Notes: generated by a model not told the origin, from the letters alone. A stretch of DNA of 64,000 nucleotides from Rutidosis leptorrhynchoides (GCF_046630445.1 NC_092341.1:220470001-220534000), one strand, 5' to 3'; counted from the first letter of the stretch, positions 11,905-24,940 are shown. Made by a program: numbers and translations.

Positions 11905-13347
11905 TAGATATTCATCAGGAAAGTTGTCTTGTATGGCCGATTCGTTTAAAACTTCTAATTCGGGATTTTCTAGACGAGAAAGATGATCAGCGGCGAGATT
12001 TTATGCTCCTCTTTTATCTCGGATTTCAATATCAAACTCTTGTAAGAGTAAGATCTAACGGATTAATCTTGGTTTAGCATCTTGTTTCGAAAATAGGTAT
12101 CTAAGAGCAGAATGGTCGGTATAGACCACCGTTTTAGCTAGAACGAGATATGAACGAAATTTGTCAAAAGCAAAGACAATAGCAAGGAGTTCTTTTTCAG
12201 TAGTTGTGTAATTTGTTTGTGCTCCTTGTAACGTCTTACTAGCATAATATATAGGTTGAAATCGTTTTTCAATCCTTTGTCCTAAAATGGCTCCCATTGC
12301 AAAATCACTTGCATCGCACATTAGTTCAAATGGTAGATTCCAATTTGGTGTTATCATGATTGGCGCATTAGTGAGTTTCTCTTTAAGAATATTAAAAGAT
12401 TTGATACATTCATCTGAAAAGATGAATGGAGCATCCTTTTCTAGGAGTTTATTCATGGGAGTGGCAATTTTAGAAAAATCTTTTATGAAACGTCGGTAAA
12501 AATCGGCATGCCCTAGAAAACTCCTAACTCCTCTAACATTGGTGGGATGTGGAAGTTTAGCAATTATATCTACTTTTGCTCTATCCACTTCAATTCCTTC
12601 CTTTGCAATTTTGTGACCAAGAACGATGCCTTCTTTAACCATGAAATGGCATTTCTCCCAATTAAGTACTAGATTTGATTGTTCGCATCTAATAAGCATT
12701 CATTCAAGATTAACTAGACATGATTCAAATGTATCACCGAAGACTGAAAAGTCATCCATGAATACTTCCATGCATTCTTCTATCATGTCGTGAAAAATTG
12801 CCATCATGCACCTTTGAAAGGTTGCAGGGGCGTTGCAAAGTCCAAATGGCATGCGTTTATAAGCAAAAGTACCATAAGGGCACGTGAAAGTGGTTTTCTC
12901 TTGGTCCTCGGGTGCTATTGGAATTTGAAAATATCCGGAAAAACCGTCAAGAAAACAATAGTAACTATTTTCGGCTAATCTTTCCAACATTTGATCAATG
13001 AAAGATAAGGGAAAGTGATCTTTTCTGGTGGCGTCATTTAATTTTCTATAATCAATACAAACACGCCATCCTGTTACAGTCCTAGTAGGAATAAGCTCAT
13101 TTTTTTCATTTGTGATGACAGTCATGCCACCCTTCTTAGGTACGCATTGAACTGAGCTTACCCATGGACTATCAGAGATTGGATAAATTAAACCTGAATC
13201 AAGCAGTTTAATAATTTCTTTCTTAACAACATCTTGCATATTAGGATTTAGTCTTCATTGGCGTTGAACATACGTTTTATGACCTTCTTCCATAAGGATT
13301 TTATGTGTGCAATACGAAGGACTTATGCCTTTAATGTCATGAATTTT
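11905..13347 (-). pseudogene. Athila-1 reverse transcriptase and RNase H
   Basis: Same frame as gag and integrase. RT features are WRVCIDYRKLNDATRKDHFPL, the block LDGFSGYFQI, PFGLCNAPATFQ, and the catalytic FMDDF (YxDD form) at about 12755-12770. The RT connection leads to RNase H with CDASDFAMGAILGQ and TTTEKELLAIVFAFDKFRSYL, then YTDHSALRYL. Stops occur near 13250, at 12700, near 12055 and near 12000. No frameshift is apparent. It is inactive as it stands. Confidence 0.9.
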
Positions 13348-16191
13348 CTATGCAATAGCTGGTTTGTGAGCTTTTAGCACAGAAATGAGTTGAGATTTTT
13401 CATTTTCAGTAAGAGAAGACGATATTATTACAGGTAATTCAGATTCACCATGTAAATAAGCGTATTCCAAATGGTTTGGAAGTGGCTTTAACTCTAATTT
13501 CGGAGGTTCTTCTATCGATGATTTATATCGATATCTGTCTTCTTCTTTTAGCATTTGAATTTCTTCTGTTGTTGGTTCATATCCATTAGCTATAAGTGTA
13601 GCTAACATTTCAGCTTCATCAATTTGTTCTGTTCCTTCTCCTAAAGAACATTCTCCTGTTCCTTGTAATTTTGGAAATTCTTCTAATAATTCTGCATGTG
13701 AATCTATAGTTTGAATATAATAGCATGTATCATCTGCAGATTGAGGTTGTTGCATTGCTCTGTCAACTGAAAAGGTAACACTCTCGTCCTCTATACTTAG
13801 GGTCAGTTTCTTACCGAACACGTCTATCATTGCTTTAGCCGTGTTTAAGAATGGTCTTCCTAATATGAGAGGAACTTGAGAATCTTCTTCCATGTCCAGA
13901 ACAACAAAATCTACTGGAAATACTAAAGTACCAACTTTAACTAGCATGTTCTCCATTATCCCTCTAGGATATTTTATTGATCGATCGGCTAGTTGTATGC
14001 TTATTCTTGTTGGTTTCAATTCTCCAAGGTCTAGTTTAGTGTATAGTGAAAACGGCATTAAATTTATACTAGCACCTAAGTCTGCCAATGCTTCTATTGA
14101 ACTAAGACTACCCAGAAAACATGGAATTGTGAAACTTCCTGGATTAGATAGTTTTTCTGGTATCTTATTCAACAGCACTGCTGAACAATTAGCATTCATG
14201 GTAACAGCCGAGAGTTCTTCCATTTTCTTTCTATTTGAGATTAGATCTTTCAAGAATTTAGCATATCTAGGTATTCCTGAAATCACATCAATGAAAGGAA
14301 GATTTACATTTATCTGTTTAAACATATCCAAGAATTTAGATTGCTCGGCTTCAAGTTTCTCTTTCTTCATTTTACTCGGGTAAGGAAGTGGTGGTTCGTA
14401 TGGTTTAACATAAGGTTTAGCCTTAACTGTGTTATCTTCATTAACCTTCTCAACTACCGGTTCTTTTTCCTTATCTTGATCAGGTTGTGGTTCTTGTGGA
14501 GTAGGAATAGCTTCATCAGAAGTTACAGGTATTTCAGGTGGTTTAAGTGTTGTACCACTTCTTGTGGTAATGGCTTTAGCTGTTTCAATCCGGGGGTTAG
14601 CATTTGTATCACTAGGTAGACTTCCCGGTTTTCTTTCACCTATTAATCTTGCTAGGTTACTTACTTCTTGTTCCAGATTTTGAATAGAAGCTTGTTGATT
14701 TCTAAATGCTTGAGCATTTTGTTCATTGATTTGTTTTTGATATGTGAAAAACTGCGTTTGAGTTTCAACTAGCTTCGTCATCATATCTTCTAAATTCGGC
14801 TTTTTATCATCGGTTTGTTGTGGTGGTTTGTTTTGAAAATTAGGTCTTTGCTGGTTGTAAGTATTGTTAGATACTTGTTGATTGCTAGGACCTTGTTGGT
14901 TGTTGTATGGAATATTTCGATTATAATTCTGGTTTTGATTGTAAATTGGTCTTGGCGGTTGATAATTATTCTGATAATTATTTCCAGGCCTTTGGTTTAT
15001 GTATGAAATATTCTCTCTTTGTTCCATCGTTAATTCAATACTGAGACAATCTTTTGTCAAATGTGGTCCTCCACACTGCTCACAACTAATTCGTATTGAG
15101 TGAATATCCTTAGTCATCTTTTCCATTCGTCTCTCAACAGCATCTATCTTTGCGGAAATGGAATCTAAGTCATGGCTAGAATCAGCTCTAGCTGCTTTAG
15201 ATGATCTAACGATATCTTTTTCTTGGTGCCACTCATGTGAGTGGGAAGCAGTGTTATCAATAATTTTATAAGCATCAGTTTCGGTTTTCTTCATAATGGA
15301 ACCACCAGCTGCTATATCTATGTCTTTCCTTGTAGTGATGTCGCATCCTTGGTAGAATATTTGTACTATTTGGCAGGTGTCTAAACCATGTTGCGGACAT
15401 CCTCTTAATAACTTTCCAAATCTTGTCCACACCTCATATAGAGTTTCATTTGGCTTCTGTGTAAACGTAACAATTTCTCCTTGAAGTCTTACGGCTTTAG
15501 ATGCCGGAAAGAATTGTTTAAGAAATTTTTCAACTAAAACGTCCCATGTATCAATCGCCCCTTCAGGTAACGATTCTAACCAATTTTTGGCTTCTCCCTA
15601 TAAAGTCCAGGGAAATAACATGAGATATATCTGTTCATCCTCCACTTCTCGGATTTTAAATAGTGTGCAGATCCTATTAAAGGTACGAAGATGTTCATTT
15701 GGATCTTCCTTCGGTGCACCACTAAATTGGCATTGATTAGTCACCATGTGTAGAATTTGTACTTTGATTTCATAATCTGGCGCATTAATGTCTGGATGAG
15801 TAATTACGTGACCTTGGCCAGTGCGTTTAGCTCACATTCGGTCTTCCATACTTAATGGTTCTGTTACTTCCATAATTGAATTTGTTGAATCGGAATCACT
15901 AGAGGATTCTGATTTAATGGTTCGTTCCTCAACAATCTCTGTTTGAATGATTGGTGGTTCCGGAGGAAAATTTAACGGTTCAGGATCTATGAATCGTCCC
16001 TGAATATTCTCCGGATTCTCAATTGTGAGGTCGGGTTCAAAAAATGGATTATCAGAAATTTGAACTGGAGTACTTGGTCGACTGGATGAAGATTCTAAAG
16101 AAAAATCAACGGCGGTAATATTTGCTAAATGTCTTGATCTAGTTACAGGTGGTGAACGTACAAAAGGTGGTGAACGTCTTGCTCGGTGCAT
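13348..16191 (-). pseudogene. Athila-1 gag and protease
   Basis: The frame opens at the ATG at 16191 and is the same frame as pol. A Ser/Pro-rich N-terminus is followed by the retrotransposon gag core (LFPWTL... WLESLPEGAIDTWDVLVEKF, about 15520-15620), then RGCPQHGLDT. A zinc knuckle CEQCGGPHLTKDC lies near 15050-15090, followed by an Asn/Gln/Tyr-rich spacer. The protease has its active site in ALADLGASINLM (about 14062-14100) and PLILGRPFL downstream. DLGAS replaces the more usual DTGAS; I cannot tell whether it is active. Stops are at 15832 and near 15600, and the segment ends at a stop at 13348. Confidence 0.88.
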
Positions 16192-16256
16192 TCACTGAAT
16201 ATCCTATTAGTTTTTAAAAAGGAAAGAAAAATTATATAAGTTATCCAATCAATAGA

Positions 16257-16404
16257 CTTTTCTGATTTTGCCCACGTTTCGAATAGCCAAAAGATGCAGC
16301 AGAGGGGCAGGATTCGTTTGGTCTCAATATAATTGAGGACTGCTTGGCTCCAATAACCCGGTCCACGTACAAATCCAACTATTACTACGAACCAGAAAAT
16401 TTTG
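16257..16404 (-). other. Structured leader module upstream of Athila-1 gag
   Basis: On the minus strand this begins ttttctggttcgtagtaata and ends in tattcgaaacgtgggcaaaa followed by tcagaaaa. The ends are complementary (TTCTGGTT with AATCAGAA, one G-T pair). The same module with both conserved ends occurs at 38087-38206, just upstream of the gag of an unrelated Copia element. Confidence 0.65.
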
Positions 16405-17465
16405 ATGTCTATTAATTTAACCACTTAAAATAAATTTTCGTAATTTTAAGAAATTTAGATAAGAAGTAGATTAAAAATCTATGTCCTAAAAACTAGAATA
16501 GCGAGAAATAAGAAAGAAAAAGAGCGCGTCGAAAAAGAAAAGGGTTGAAAAATAAAAGGCGTCGGAAAATAAAAAATAAAAAGAAATGACTTATAGAACT
16601 TAAAAACACTCGACTAACCCAACCTTATTACTATCACTAACTTAAAATTATTAAAGCTTGGTAAAAGGCGACTAAAAATATTAAAGCTTACAAGTAAAAC
16701 TCTATCCCAAATGGCAATAACTTAAAAAGGTACTAAAACTTAAAAAGGCGTCGCAAAATTCTAAAGCACCTAAATCTTAGTCTAAAGAAAAAGCACTTAA
16801 GGGATTTTACGGCAAGGTCTAAAAATCTAGAAATAAAAATAACTATGGCAAAAACTATGAATTAAAAATAAATACGAGCGAAAAATACAAAAATTACGCT
16901 AAAACTATTAAAAAGGGACAAAATATAAAAATATATAAAAAGTTGTAAAAATTACAATTTTTTATAAAAATATTATTTTTATATTATTTATTTAATAAAA
17001 CTATTAATTTTACAATTTAAATAAACTAATTAAACTAAAAATACAAATTAAATAAATAAACTAAACTTAAATTATATAATATATAACCCTAATTAGGGTT
17101 TAAATATATTAATAATAATAATTATCCGTAATTAATGCAGGCTGCAGTCAACTGTGGCGTGTCAGACGGGCTCATGCGATCGCATGAGTCCTAAGCTACC
17201 CGGCCATGCGATCGCATGGGCTAGGGTTTCGGGCCACAGAGTGGGCTGCTACAGTACCGGACTCGAGTTTTAATAATTTTTTTTTTGCTGTCAAATATAT
17301 TTATAAAATATATTTATAAATTAAATAAAACTTATATTTTTACAAACTAAAAAAATAGAAATAAAGAAACTTTATAAAACTTAAATATTTACCAAACTCA
17401 AAAAAAAATATTTATATTTTTGTTTTTTTTTTATATTAGCGTTGCGCTTCCGGCTTTTAAGCGTT
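16405..17465 (-). other. Athila-1 5' leader
   Basis: About 1.1 kb of AT-rich, ORF-free leader between the primer site and gag. It holds the palindrome pair at 17171-17219 and a dyad aaccctaattagggtt at 17085-17100 that contains the plant telo-box heptamer on both strands. Confidence 0.6.
17171..17219. promoter_or_regulatory. Paired palindrome, leader copy
   Basis: ctcatgcgatcgcatgag at 17171-17188 and ccatgcgatcgcatgg at 17204-17219, with centres 32 bp apart. It lies in the 5' leader between the primer site (17466-17483) and gag. Like the 8951 copy, it is followed on the plus strand by gctacagta and a poly-T run, which suggests the two internal copies came from one duplicated module. Confidence 0.75.
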
Positions 17466-17483
17466 TCCCCGGCAGCGGAGCCA
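17466..17483 (-). other. Primer-binding site, tRNA-Asp type
   Basis: Minus strand TGGCTCCGCTGCCGGGGA, starting eight bases after the 5' LTR. It differs at two positions from the TGGCGCCGTTGCCGGGGA that I recall as the complement of plant tRNA-Asp 3' ends. Confidence 0.8.
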
Positions 17484-18940
17484 AAAATACTTGATGTTAT
17501 GCGAGGTGTATATAAAATAGCTTTTAAATTTTAGAAGGAAATACTATTAAATACGATACAATTTTACACAAGATATTTATTTATTTATAGAATGGATATA
17601 CTTAAACCTTGCTACAACACTTATAGGCAGTGTACCTAATCGTACAGTAGTGTAGTTTTTAGTAAGTCCGGTTCGTTCCACAGGGAAAATCTTTAAACAA
17701 AGCTTAACGCTATATTAGTTTACTTTTATAAAAATACAAATGTATATATAAGTAATATTATTATTATAAAGGGGGGTTTTTACCGTTTAATGACCGGTTT
17801 GTCGATTTTAATTCTTCAGTCGCAGTTAAAACCAAATGTAAAATATTAAATAAAAGACTTAATTTAAAGCATAAAGTAAATAACGATAATGAAATTACGA
17901 ATAATAAAAGTGCGATAAAATAAACTTGCGATAATTAAAAAGTACGATAATTAAAAGTGCAATTAAATACAATAACAATAAATAAAAGTGCTATAATTAG
18001 AAGTGCAATTAAATATGAAATAAAGGAAATTAAATATGAAATAAAAGAATTATGCTTATTTAAACTTCCGTAATCATGATGTTTGACGTGTTGATTTTAG
18101 TTTTATGCCCATGGGTTAATTGTCCTTTGTCCTGGATTATTTAATATGTCCGTCTGGTTTTTGTCCATAACAGTACATCAGTCATAAATATAAAGTGCGA
18201 GTGTCCTCGTCAAATTATCCTTATACCCGAAGTTAAATATTCCAACTAATTGGGGACTTAAACTGTAACAAGGTTTTATTACTTTGTTTAATAATTACAC
18301 CAGGATGTCGACTGAGTGTAACCCAAGGTTTTAATACTTTGTTAACAATTATGCCAAGTGTCCTTGTACATTATTTCACCCCTGTTTTAATAATTCTAGT
18401 GGCTATTAATCCATTTCCGTGTCCGGTTAAATGAACGATTATTTGTACATATAAATACCCCGCCCATCGTGTCCGATCGAGTGTAAATGGTTATTTATAG
18501 GGACGCCCAATTGTAAATCTTTATATTAACATTAACAAACTATCATTTAGTTAAACAAATATAAAGCCCATTAATAGCCCATAGTCTAATTTCCACAAGT
18601 GTCGTTCTTTTGTCCAAACCCCAATTATGGTACAAAGCCCAATTACCCAATTTTAGTAATTAGCCCAACATCATGATTACTTCGGATTAAATAAGCATAA
18701 TAATAACTTAGCTACGAGACATTAAATTAAAAAGGTTGAACATAACTTACAATGATTAAAAATAGCGTAGCGTTACACGGACAGAATTTCGAATTACACC
18801 CTTACAACATTCGCTAACACACCCTTATTATTAGAAATTAAAATTAAAATTAAAATTAAAATTAAAATATATATATATATATATACTTTACGTATGATGA
18901 AGAGAAGAAAGATGTGTTTATTTTGGCCAAAACGCGTTGA

Positions 18941-18947
18941 ATTTATA
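18941..18947 (-). promoter_or_regulatory. TATA box of the Athila-1 5' LTR
   Basis: TATAAAT on the minus strand. This copy would drive the genomic transcript. The palindrome pair starts 22 bp upstream at 18969. Confidence 0.6.
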
Positions 18948-18968
18948 GGACCTGGGCTGGATTTCAGA

Positions 18969-19019
18969 GCCATGCGATCGCATGGCTTTTGTGTCTCCAG
19001 GCCATGCGATCGCATGGCC
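18969..19019. promoter_or_regulatory. Paired palindrome, 5' LTR copy
   Basis: Two perfect palindromes, 18969-18986 (18 bp) and 19000-19019 (20 bp), with centres 32 bp apart, just upstream of the minus-strand TATA box. Confidence 0.85.
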
Positions 19020-19485
19020 AGCTGGGAGAAGTCACATTTCTTTGTTTTCTTTCTTGCCGACGTTTATAAATAATAATATAATATATAAATAATTATAAGA
19101 ATTATTTAAATATTATATTTTATTTATGTGCATAGTTAACTTGTAATTTTTAGTCCGTTGCGTCGAGCGTTGAGAGTTGACTCTGGTCCCGGTTCCAGAT
19201 TTTCGAACGTCCTTGCGTACAATTTAATATCTTGTACTTTGCGTTTTGAATCTTGTACTCTTGTAATTTTGAGACTTTTCTTATCAATAATTGGAACCTC
19301 ATTGATTGTATTTTGTACTTTTGAGCTTTTTGGTCGTTTGCGTCTTCAATTCGTCGAATCTGTCTTTTGTCTTCACCTTTTATTATTTAAACGAATATCA
19401 CTTGTAAATAGGACAATTGCAACTAAAAGCTTGTCTTTCTTGAGGAATAATGCTATGAAATATATGTTCGTTTTTAGCATTATCA

Positions 19486-19625
19486 ATATGTAATGTAATC
19501 ATATACATATATATTTTCACTCCTAGCTCAATCACTTAGATCGATCATCACCAAAACAACTGGCCACCACCGTCGTGAATCAACCATCGCCACCACCACT
19601 TCACCATCCTCACCGCCACCATCTC

Positions 19626-19670
<45 letters not shown>

Positions 19671-19705
19671 TTTGTTTGAAAACCACCATAAATGAAGAGC
19701 AATCA
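19486..19705 (+). repeat. LARD 5' LTR, segment 2
   Basis: It resumes the LTR after the Athila-1 insertion and matches 30592-30779. It carries a (CT)n run at about 19627-19666 that is only a few units long in the 3' LTR. It ends at the aatca duplication of the next insertion. The poly-Arg/Glu open frames here are products of the CT repeat. Confidence 0.85.
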
Positions 19706-20889
19706 TGTAACGACCCGTCCTTATCCTCCTGGACGAAGTCATCAACATTTGGTCCCATTGCGATGATCGACTCTAAGTAATGTCCTTAAAATGAGCAAAT
19801 GCACAGCGGAAGACCTAAATCGTACCTGAGAATAAACATGCTTTAAAGTGTCAACCAAAAGGTTGGTGAGTTCATAGGTTTATCGTAATAATCATTTCAA
19901 TATGTTAATAGACCACAAGATTTCATAATCATAAACATAATACACTCGCAAGTGTATGTAAAGCATTCTAAGTGGTTGAGTACTTGGTAACCATACTTAA
20001 CATTTAATCAACGTCGCATATTCCCTTTATTATGAAATCTCACTACACTGTACCAAGTGTAGTCACCAAACGAAGTACTGTGCAACCGTTGAATACTGGT
20101 CGTCCAGTCCGGTTGGGGTTGTCAGGCCCGATAGATCTATCAACAGGATTCGCGTTTACAATACCCATGTAAATAGTAGTTACCAAGCTACAGGGAAGTA
20201 TGCCAATGGTACAACTCAACGTAGAATGTATTTTTAAGTACTTGTGTCTATTTCGTAAATATTTATAAAAGCAGCGCATGTATTCTCAGCCCAAAAATAT
20301 ATATATTGCAAAAGCAATTAAAAAGGGAGCAAATGAAACTCACCATACTGTATTTTGTAGTAAAAATACATATGACTATATTGAACAATGCAGGGTTGGT
20401 CTCGGATTCACGAACCTATATCATTTATTTATATATTAACACATATAATGGTAATCGAACGAATTTACATATTAATAGTGATATAATTGTTATCTTAATT
20501 AAATGTTTCATTAAAACCCTAATAAGTTACATTTATTAATATTTATTATTAAAATATTAATATAGTTATGTTATATGTAGTAAATATATTTTTATATAAC
20601 TAATAGTTATTTAACAAAATAATATTGATAATAATAATAACTAAAAGTTGTTTTATTTTACAATAATAATAATAATAATAGTTGTTATGATAATAATATT
20701 GATAATATGAAAATAATAATATTAATTTCAAAATAATAATAATGATAGTAATAATAATAATTTTGATAAATATGATAATCTTTCTAATAATGATAATAAT
20801 AATAGTAATGATGATACTTTTAATATAAATGATAAGTTTTAATAAAAATGATTCTAATAATAATATTAATGATCTTTTTAATAAAAATT

Positions 20890-21014
<125 letters not shown>

Positions 21015-21054
21015 TAGATAATAACTACCTTAAGGAAGTAGCCTTAAAAATAAT

Positions 21055-21125
21055 GCCCAAGTTCGGGTTTGAACCCGCGACATCCCGCTAACCCGACAAC
21101 TCCCTTAACCATCCAAGCTAATCCA
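21055..21125 (-). repeat. tRNA-like (SINE-like) cassette in the solo LTR
   Basis: On the minus strand it reads like an A box (ttagcttggatggtt) followed about 35 bp later by a B box (gcgggttcaaacccg). It is flanked by the trinucleotide microsatellite. It has no complete cloverleaf that I could trace, so I call it a tRNA-derived remnant rather than a tRNA gene. Confidence 0.5.
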
Positions 21126-23312
21126 TTTTTCTAATCACCATTTATCATCAAACCATTTCCTTCATTGAATCGTCTAATCCCATCGACTTATCATTATCTA
21201 ATCGTCATATAACATCATCCAATCTCTTCATCTATCATCACCTTATCATGATCATTACCTAATCTAGCTAACCTTTATCATCCTCAATTACTCGTTATCA
21301 TACCAATATCCTCATCATTAATTAATGGTTTCGTACAAAAAATAACTAAAAGAAGCTCGGTGTGTGGGTCATGTAATGAGCAGCCCAACAGAACACTAAT
21401 TACCCGATCCAAGTTCTATAACAATGTTCACGGCCCAACTATTAATGGCTCAAGTGAGAATTGTCCAAATAAAACAATACGGCCCAAGTTCTAAAACAAG
21501 GTTCACGGCCAAAACAAAAAAATATATGGATCATGGTGGCAGCAAACAACAATCAAATTATTTCGGTTCATCATTATCCTTAATTCTTTCACATATCAAC
21601 GTAGTATCATAATCATCATTGTTACATCTCATTATCCCTTTAGCCCAACATGACACTTGATTATCTCGGCCCACAAGGAGTGTAAGTTAACTTTGGCCCA
21701 ACAGAAAAAGTAGGGTGGGATCTCTTAAAATAAACAGCTGGAAAGGTTTGACTTTATTCAATTAAAAAAAAATACGTCCCTTAAATGATTCCATCAGTTG
21801 GCCATAATAAAGATTAGGTAATAGGTAAACTAGATCGATTAGAAACGGAAACAATTAGTCTCTTCATCATCGTTATTTTCTTATCATTGTTACCATCATC
21901 TTCTTTATGTTCCATTCGAAAAATAGAAACAGAAAAATAATAGAAGGTGGCGAGTAACATAATTAGTATTGTTCATCTTCTCCCCATGTGGTTCTCGATG
22001 TAAAGCAACAACAGGAGCCGCAGTAGTAGTTCTTTATGATGGTGGTTTAGGGTTTGAATGGAAAATATGGTGGGTTTGCGGGTTCACGAAGAAATCAACA
22101 CAGAAAGAAAAGAATTAATAGTGAACAGCAGCAGGAATTCAGTAATCGTGCTTTATGATGGGGTTTGGGGTTTGTTTGGTTCAACTGAAGACAAGAAAAC
22201 AGAAAAAAAATTTACGTGTATCAACGGCTATTGGTCGTGTTTTAAGGTTGTGTTTTTGAGGGGTGTTGGTGTGAACGGCCGTGAGGTCATGGTGACAAGA
22301 TGGTGATGATATGGGTTGTGATGGTGTTTGAGTTGCAACAGAAAATTAGTCGTAATAACTTGACAGGAAATAAGTAGTAGTGTAATAGTGACAAATGGGT
22401 GTTCGAAAGATGGTTATATTTGGTTGATTTTCAAACAGCATAAGTTGGCTTGGGTGATGGTTTTAAGGTGATGGTATATGATGGTGATGAGGTGGCGGTT
22501 TGGCTGGGTTCTTCAAATGAATATAGGAGAAGAAGGGTGACGGTGATTAAAGGTTGAGGGTGATAGAGTTGTTTGGTTGAAAAAAAAATATGATATGTCA
22601 TCTGATATATGCGTATGTATATAGGTGATAAAGGATGACAATGATACAAAACATTACTCACCCGTGAATGTCAATCCACAATAGTAATCCAATCAAGAAT
22701 AGTATTAGCTGTCGAATAGATTAGATTGTAATGAATTTTACTTTATATGATTCTACTTAAACTATATCTATATATAAAATTAATAATATTTAACAATACA
22801 TCACATATTAGAATTTAAGAAAAACGTGCACTAGAAGCCTAAAGGTGATTTTACTTACCGACAGTTTAGTAGGGAAAGTATATCGAGGTCCGTTGTTAAT
22901 CAGTGGCGAATAAAAACTCTTTGAAAAATCACATATTTTTAACTTAACTATACTTATTCATTCAAATCATTAATTGTGAAGATCGTGATCAAAATGGTTC
23001 GTTTAATTTTTATTTCAATACCTTCACAAGATCGCATATTATTTGTTTACTATCAACCGTATAGATCTGACCGGCTATTCGAGTGTGATCCTAACTAAAA
23101 TATAAATATTTTAAAATCAATCAGATAGATTCTAAATATATTTTTATTAAGGCTAAAGTTTATATAATCTACTTTTGGATCATCGTTTATTTCTAAAATT
23201 ATATAAGTTTGGATTTAACTTTTTTTTTTAATATCGATCAAATGACAAACGAGTGCTATTATCGTTTACTAAATAAATTCGAAGCCATATAAATATTCAT
23301 TCAACATTCAAC

Positions 23313-23452
<140 letters not shown>

Positions 23453-24619
23453 ATAAAAATATCATATATTATTTTATTTACATAATGAATTAACTCATAT
23501 AATATTTTAATTTATTTTTCAAATTAACATATATATTTATATATTTAAATATGTATATCTATTTACAAATAGTGGTTCGTGAATCGTCGAAAATGGTCGA
23601 AGGTCAATTGAATATATGAAACAGTTCAAAATTTTTGAGACTCAACCTAACAGACTTTGCTTAACATGTCATAAATACAATATCGTATCGAGAGTTTGGT
23701 TTAAAATTAGTCGAAATTTTCCTGGTCGTGACAAATCATCACCTTTCACCATCTTTCTTTAACGATCAAAACCACACCACAACCATAATCCTTGTTGAAG
23801 ATTGCTACTGCAGCCGTAAACCATCACACAAACCGTGATCACCACCACAAAACACCACTCTCTCTTTCTTCTCCCTCTCTCTTTCCTTCTCCGTGACATC
23901 CATCATTCCACCACCAATTTCCATTTATGATTCTATCCGTGAACCTTCATCACCATCTTACAGTCGCCACCCACAACCACCCTAAACCACCGGTCACCAC
24001 ATAACCGTTGGAGTCTAGTTCACTACAGCTGCACGATACCTTGTTTTTACTTTAGTTTTCTAACAATAAACTGCTGCAACCTTTTCTGTTTTGTCCGAGA
24101 ACTCCACTGCAAAACACACACATAAACGCTCGACTGCAACAGCTACTAGTTCTTGTCTCTGCTACAGCAACCTCGATGATGATGGTGAAGTTGATGAATG
24201 AGAGTGATAATAAAGGTGATCATAATATTATTGAGATGATGATGACGTAAATTACGAAGTTAATGATAAATTGATATTGTGACTATGATACATATGGTGA
24301 TGAGATGATAATAAAAACGGGATGATGTACATGATCATGATGATGAAATATGGCGACGGTTAATAAGACGATGATTAAGTATGATTATGATAATAATAAT
24401 TTATGTAAGAATATAAAGATGATGATGTTATGATCGTGATAAGATGATGATGGTGAAATAGTTACGATAATGATGATGAAGTATTAACAAGAATGTTGAA
24501 GATGATGGAAGATTATTATGATCAAGAAAATGTTAAATGGGTTTTGATTAATTAAAGAAGGAAAACAGAAAACGGGTATAAATAAATTAAGTCAGAAGTT
24601 AACTCAGGAAAAATGAAAG

Positions 24620-24690
24620 GGAGCAGCTGGTTAAGGCATGTGTTGGGGAACAAGAGGTCTTGAGTTCGAACCTTGGAGGCGACAGTTTAT
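24620..24690 (+). repeat. tRNA-like cassette 1 in the LARD 5' LTR
   Basis: gcagctggttaaggcatgtg resembles an A box, and gagttcgaacct (about 24662-24673) is a good B box. A copy in the 3' LTR lies at about 31660-31730. Confidence 0.5.
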
Positions 24691-24859
24691 TTATTCATTT
24701 TTAATATAGCAGCTCATCATTTAAGGCCCAACATCCATAAGCCCATCCAATTTTACATCCAAATGGGCTGCCTGATTTTGTTGGCCTGTTTATATTTATG
24801 AAGAAGAAGAAACAGACAGAAATGCTAGTTAAATAAAATTAGGATCCTAAGAATTTGAG

Positions 24860-24940
24860 AAAAGCAACAGACGGATGGACGGTTTGAAGTGTTTGTGTGT
24901 AACGAGAGGTCATGGGTTCGAGCCCGGACTGGGGCAGTTA
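24860..24940 (+). repeat. tRNA-like cassette 2 in the LARD 5' LTR
   Basis: It has a strong B box, gggttcgagccc at 24914-24925, preceded by aacgagaggtcat. A copy in the 3' LTR is at about 31900-31978. It lies directly before the (TTA)n tract. Confidence 0.5.

Larger units (their letters stand above)
2530..19485 (-). mobile_element. Athila-type Ty3 retrotransposon, minus orientation (Athila-1)
   Basis: A 16,956-bp element with LTRs at 2530-4509 and 17492-19485 and target duplication atatg (2525-2529, 19486-19490). Reading on the minus strand the order is 5' LTR, tRNA-Asp-like primer site, leader, gag-protease-RT-RNase H-integrase in one frame, a zinc-knuckle ORF, an envelope-position ORF, polypurine tract, 3' LTR. 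By hand count the LTRs differ at only about ten substitutions plus an attaaa repeat-length change, so the insertion is recent, yet gag-pol carries several stops. It inserted in the AT repeat of the LARD 5' LTR. The order and the Athila ORF after pol identify the lineage. Confidence 0.93.
17492..19485 (-). repeat. Athila-1 5' LTR
   Basis: The direct copy of 2530-4509. It differs by a handful of substitutions, including g/a in the second palindrome: perfect here, one mismatch in the other LTR. The TATA box is at 18941-18947 (minus strand) and the palindrome pair at 18969-19019. Confidence 0.95.

Noticed and set aside
24620..24940. Functional tRNA genes
   Set aside because: B boxes are good, but I could not trace an acceptor stem or a full cloverleaf.
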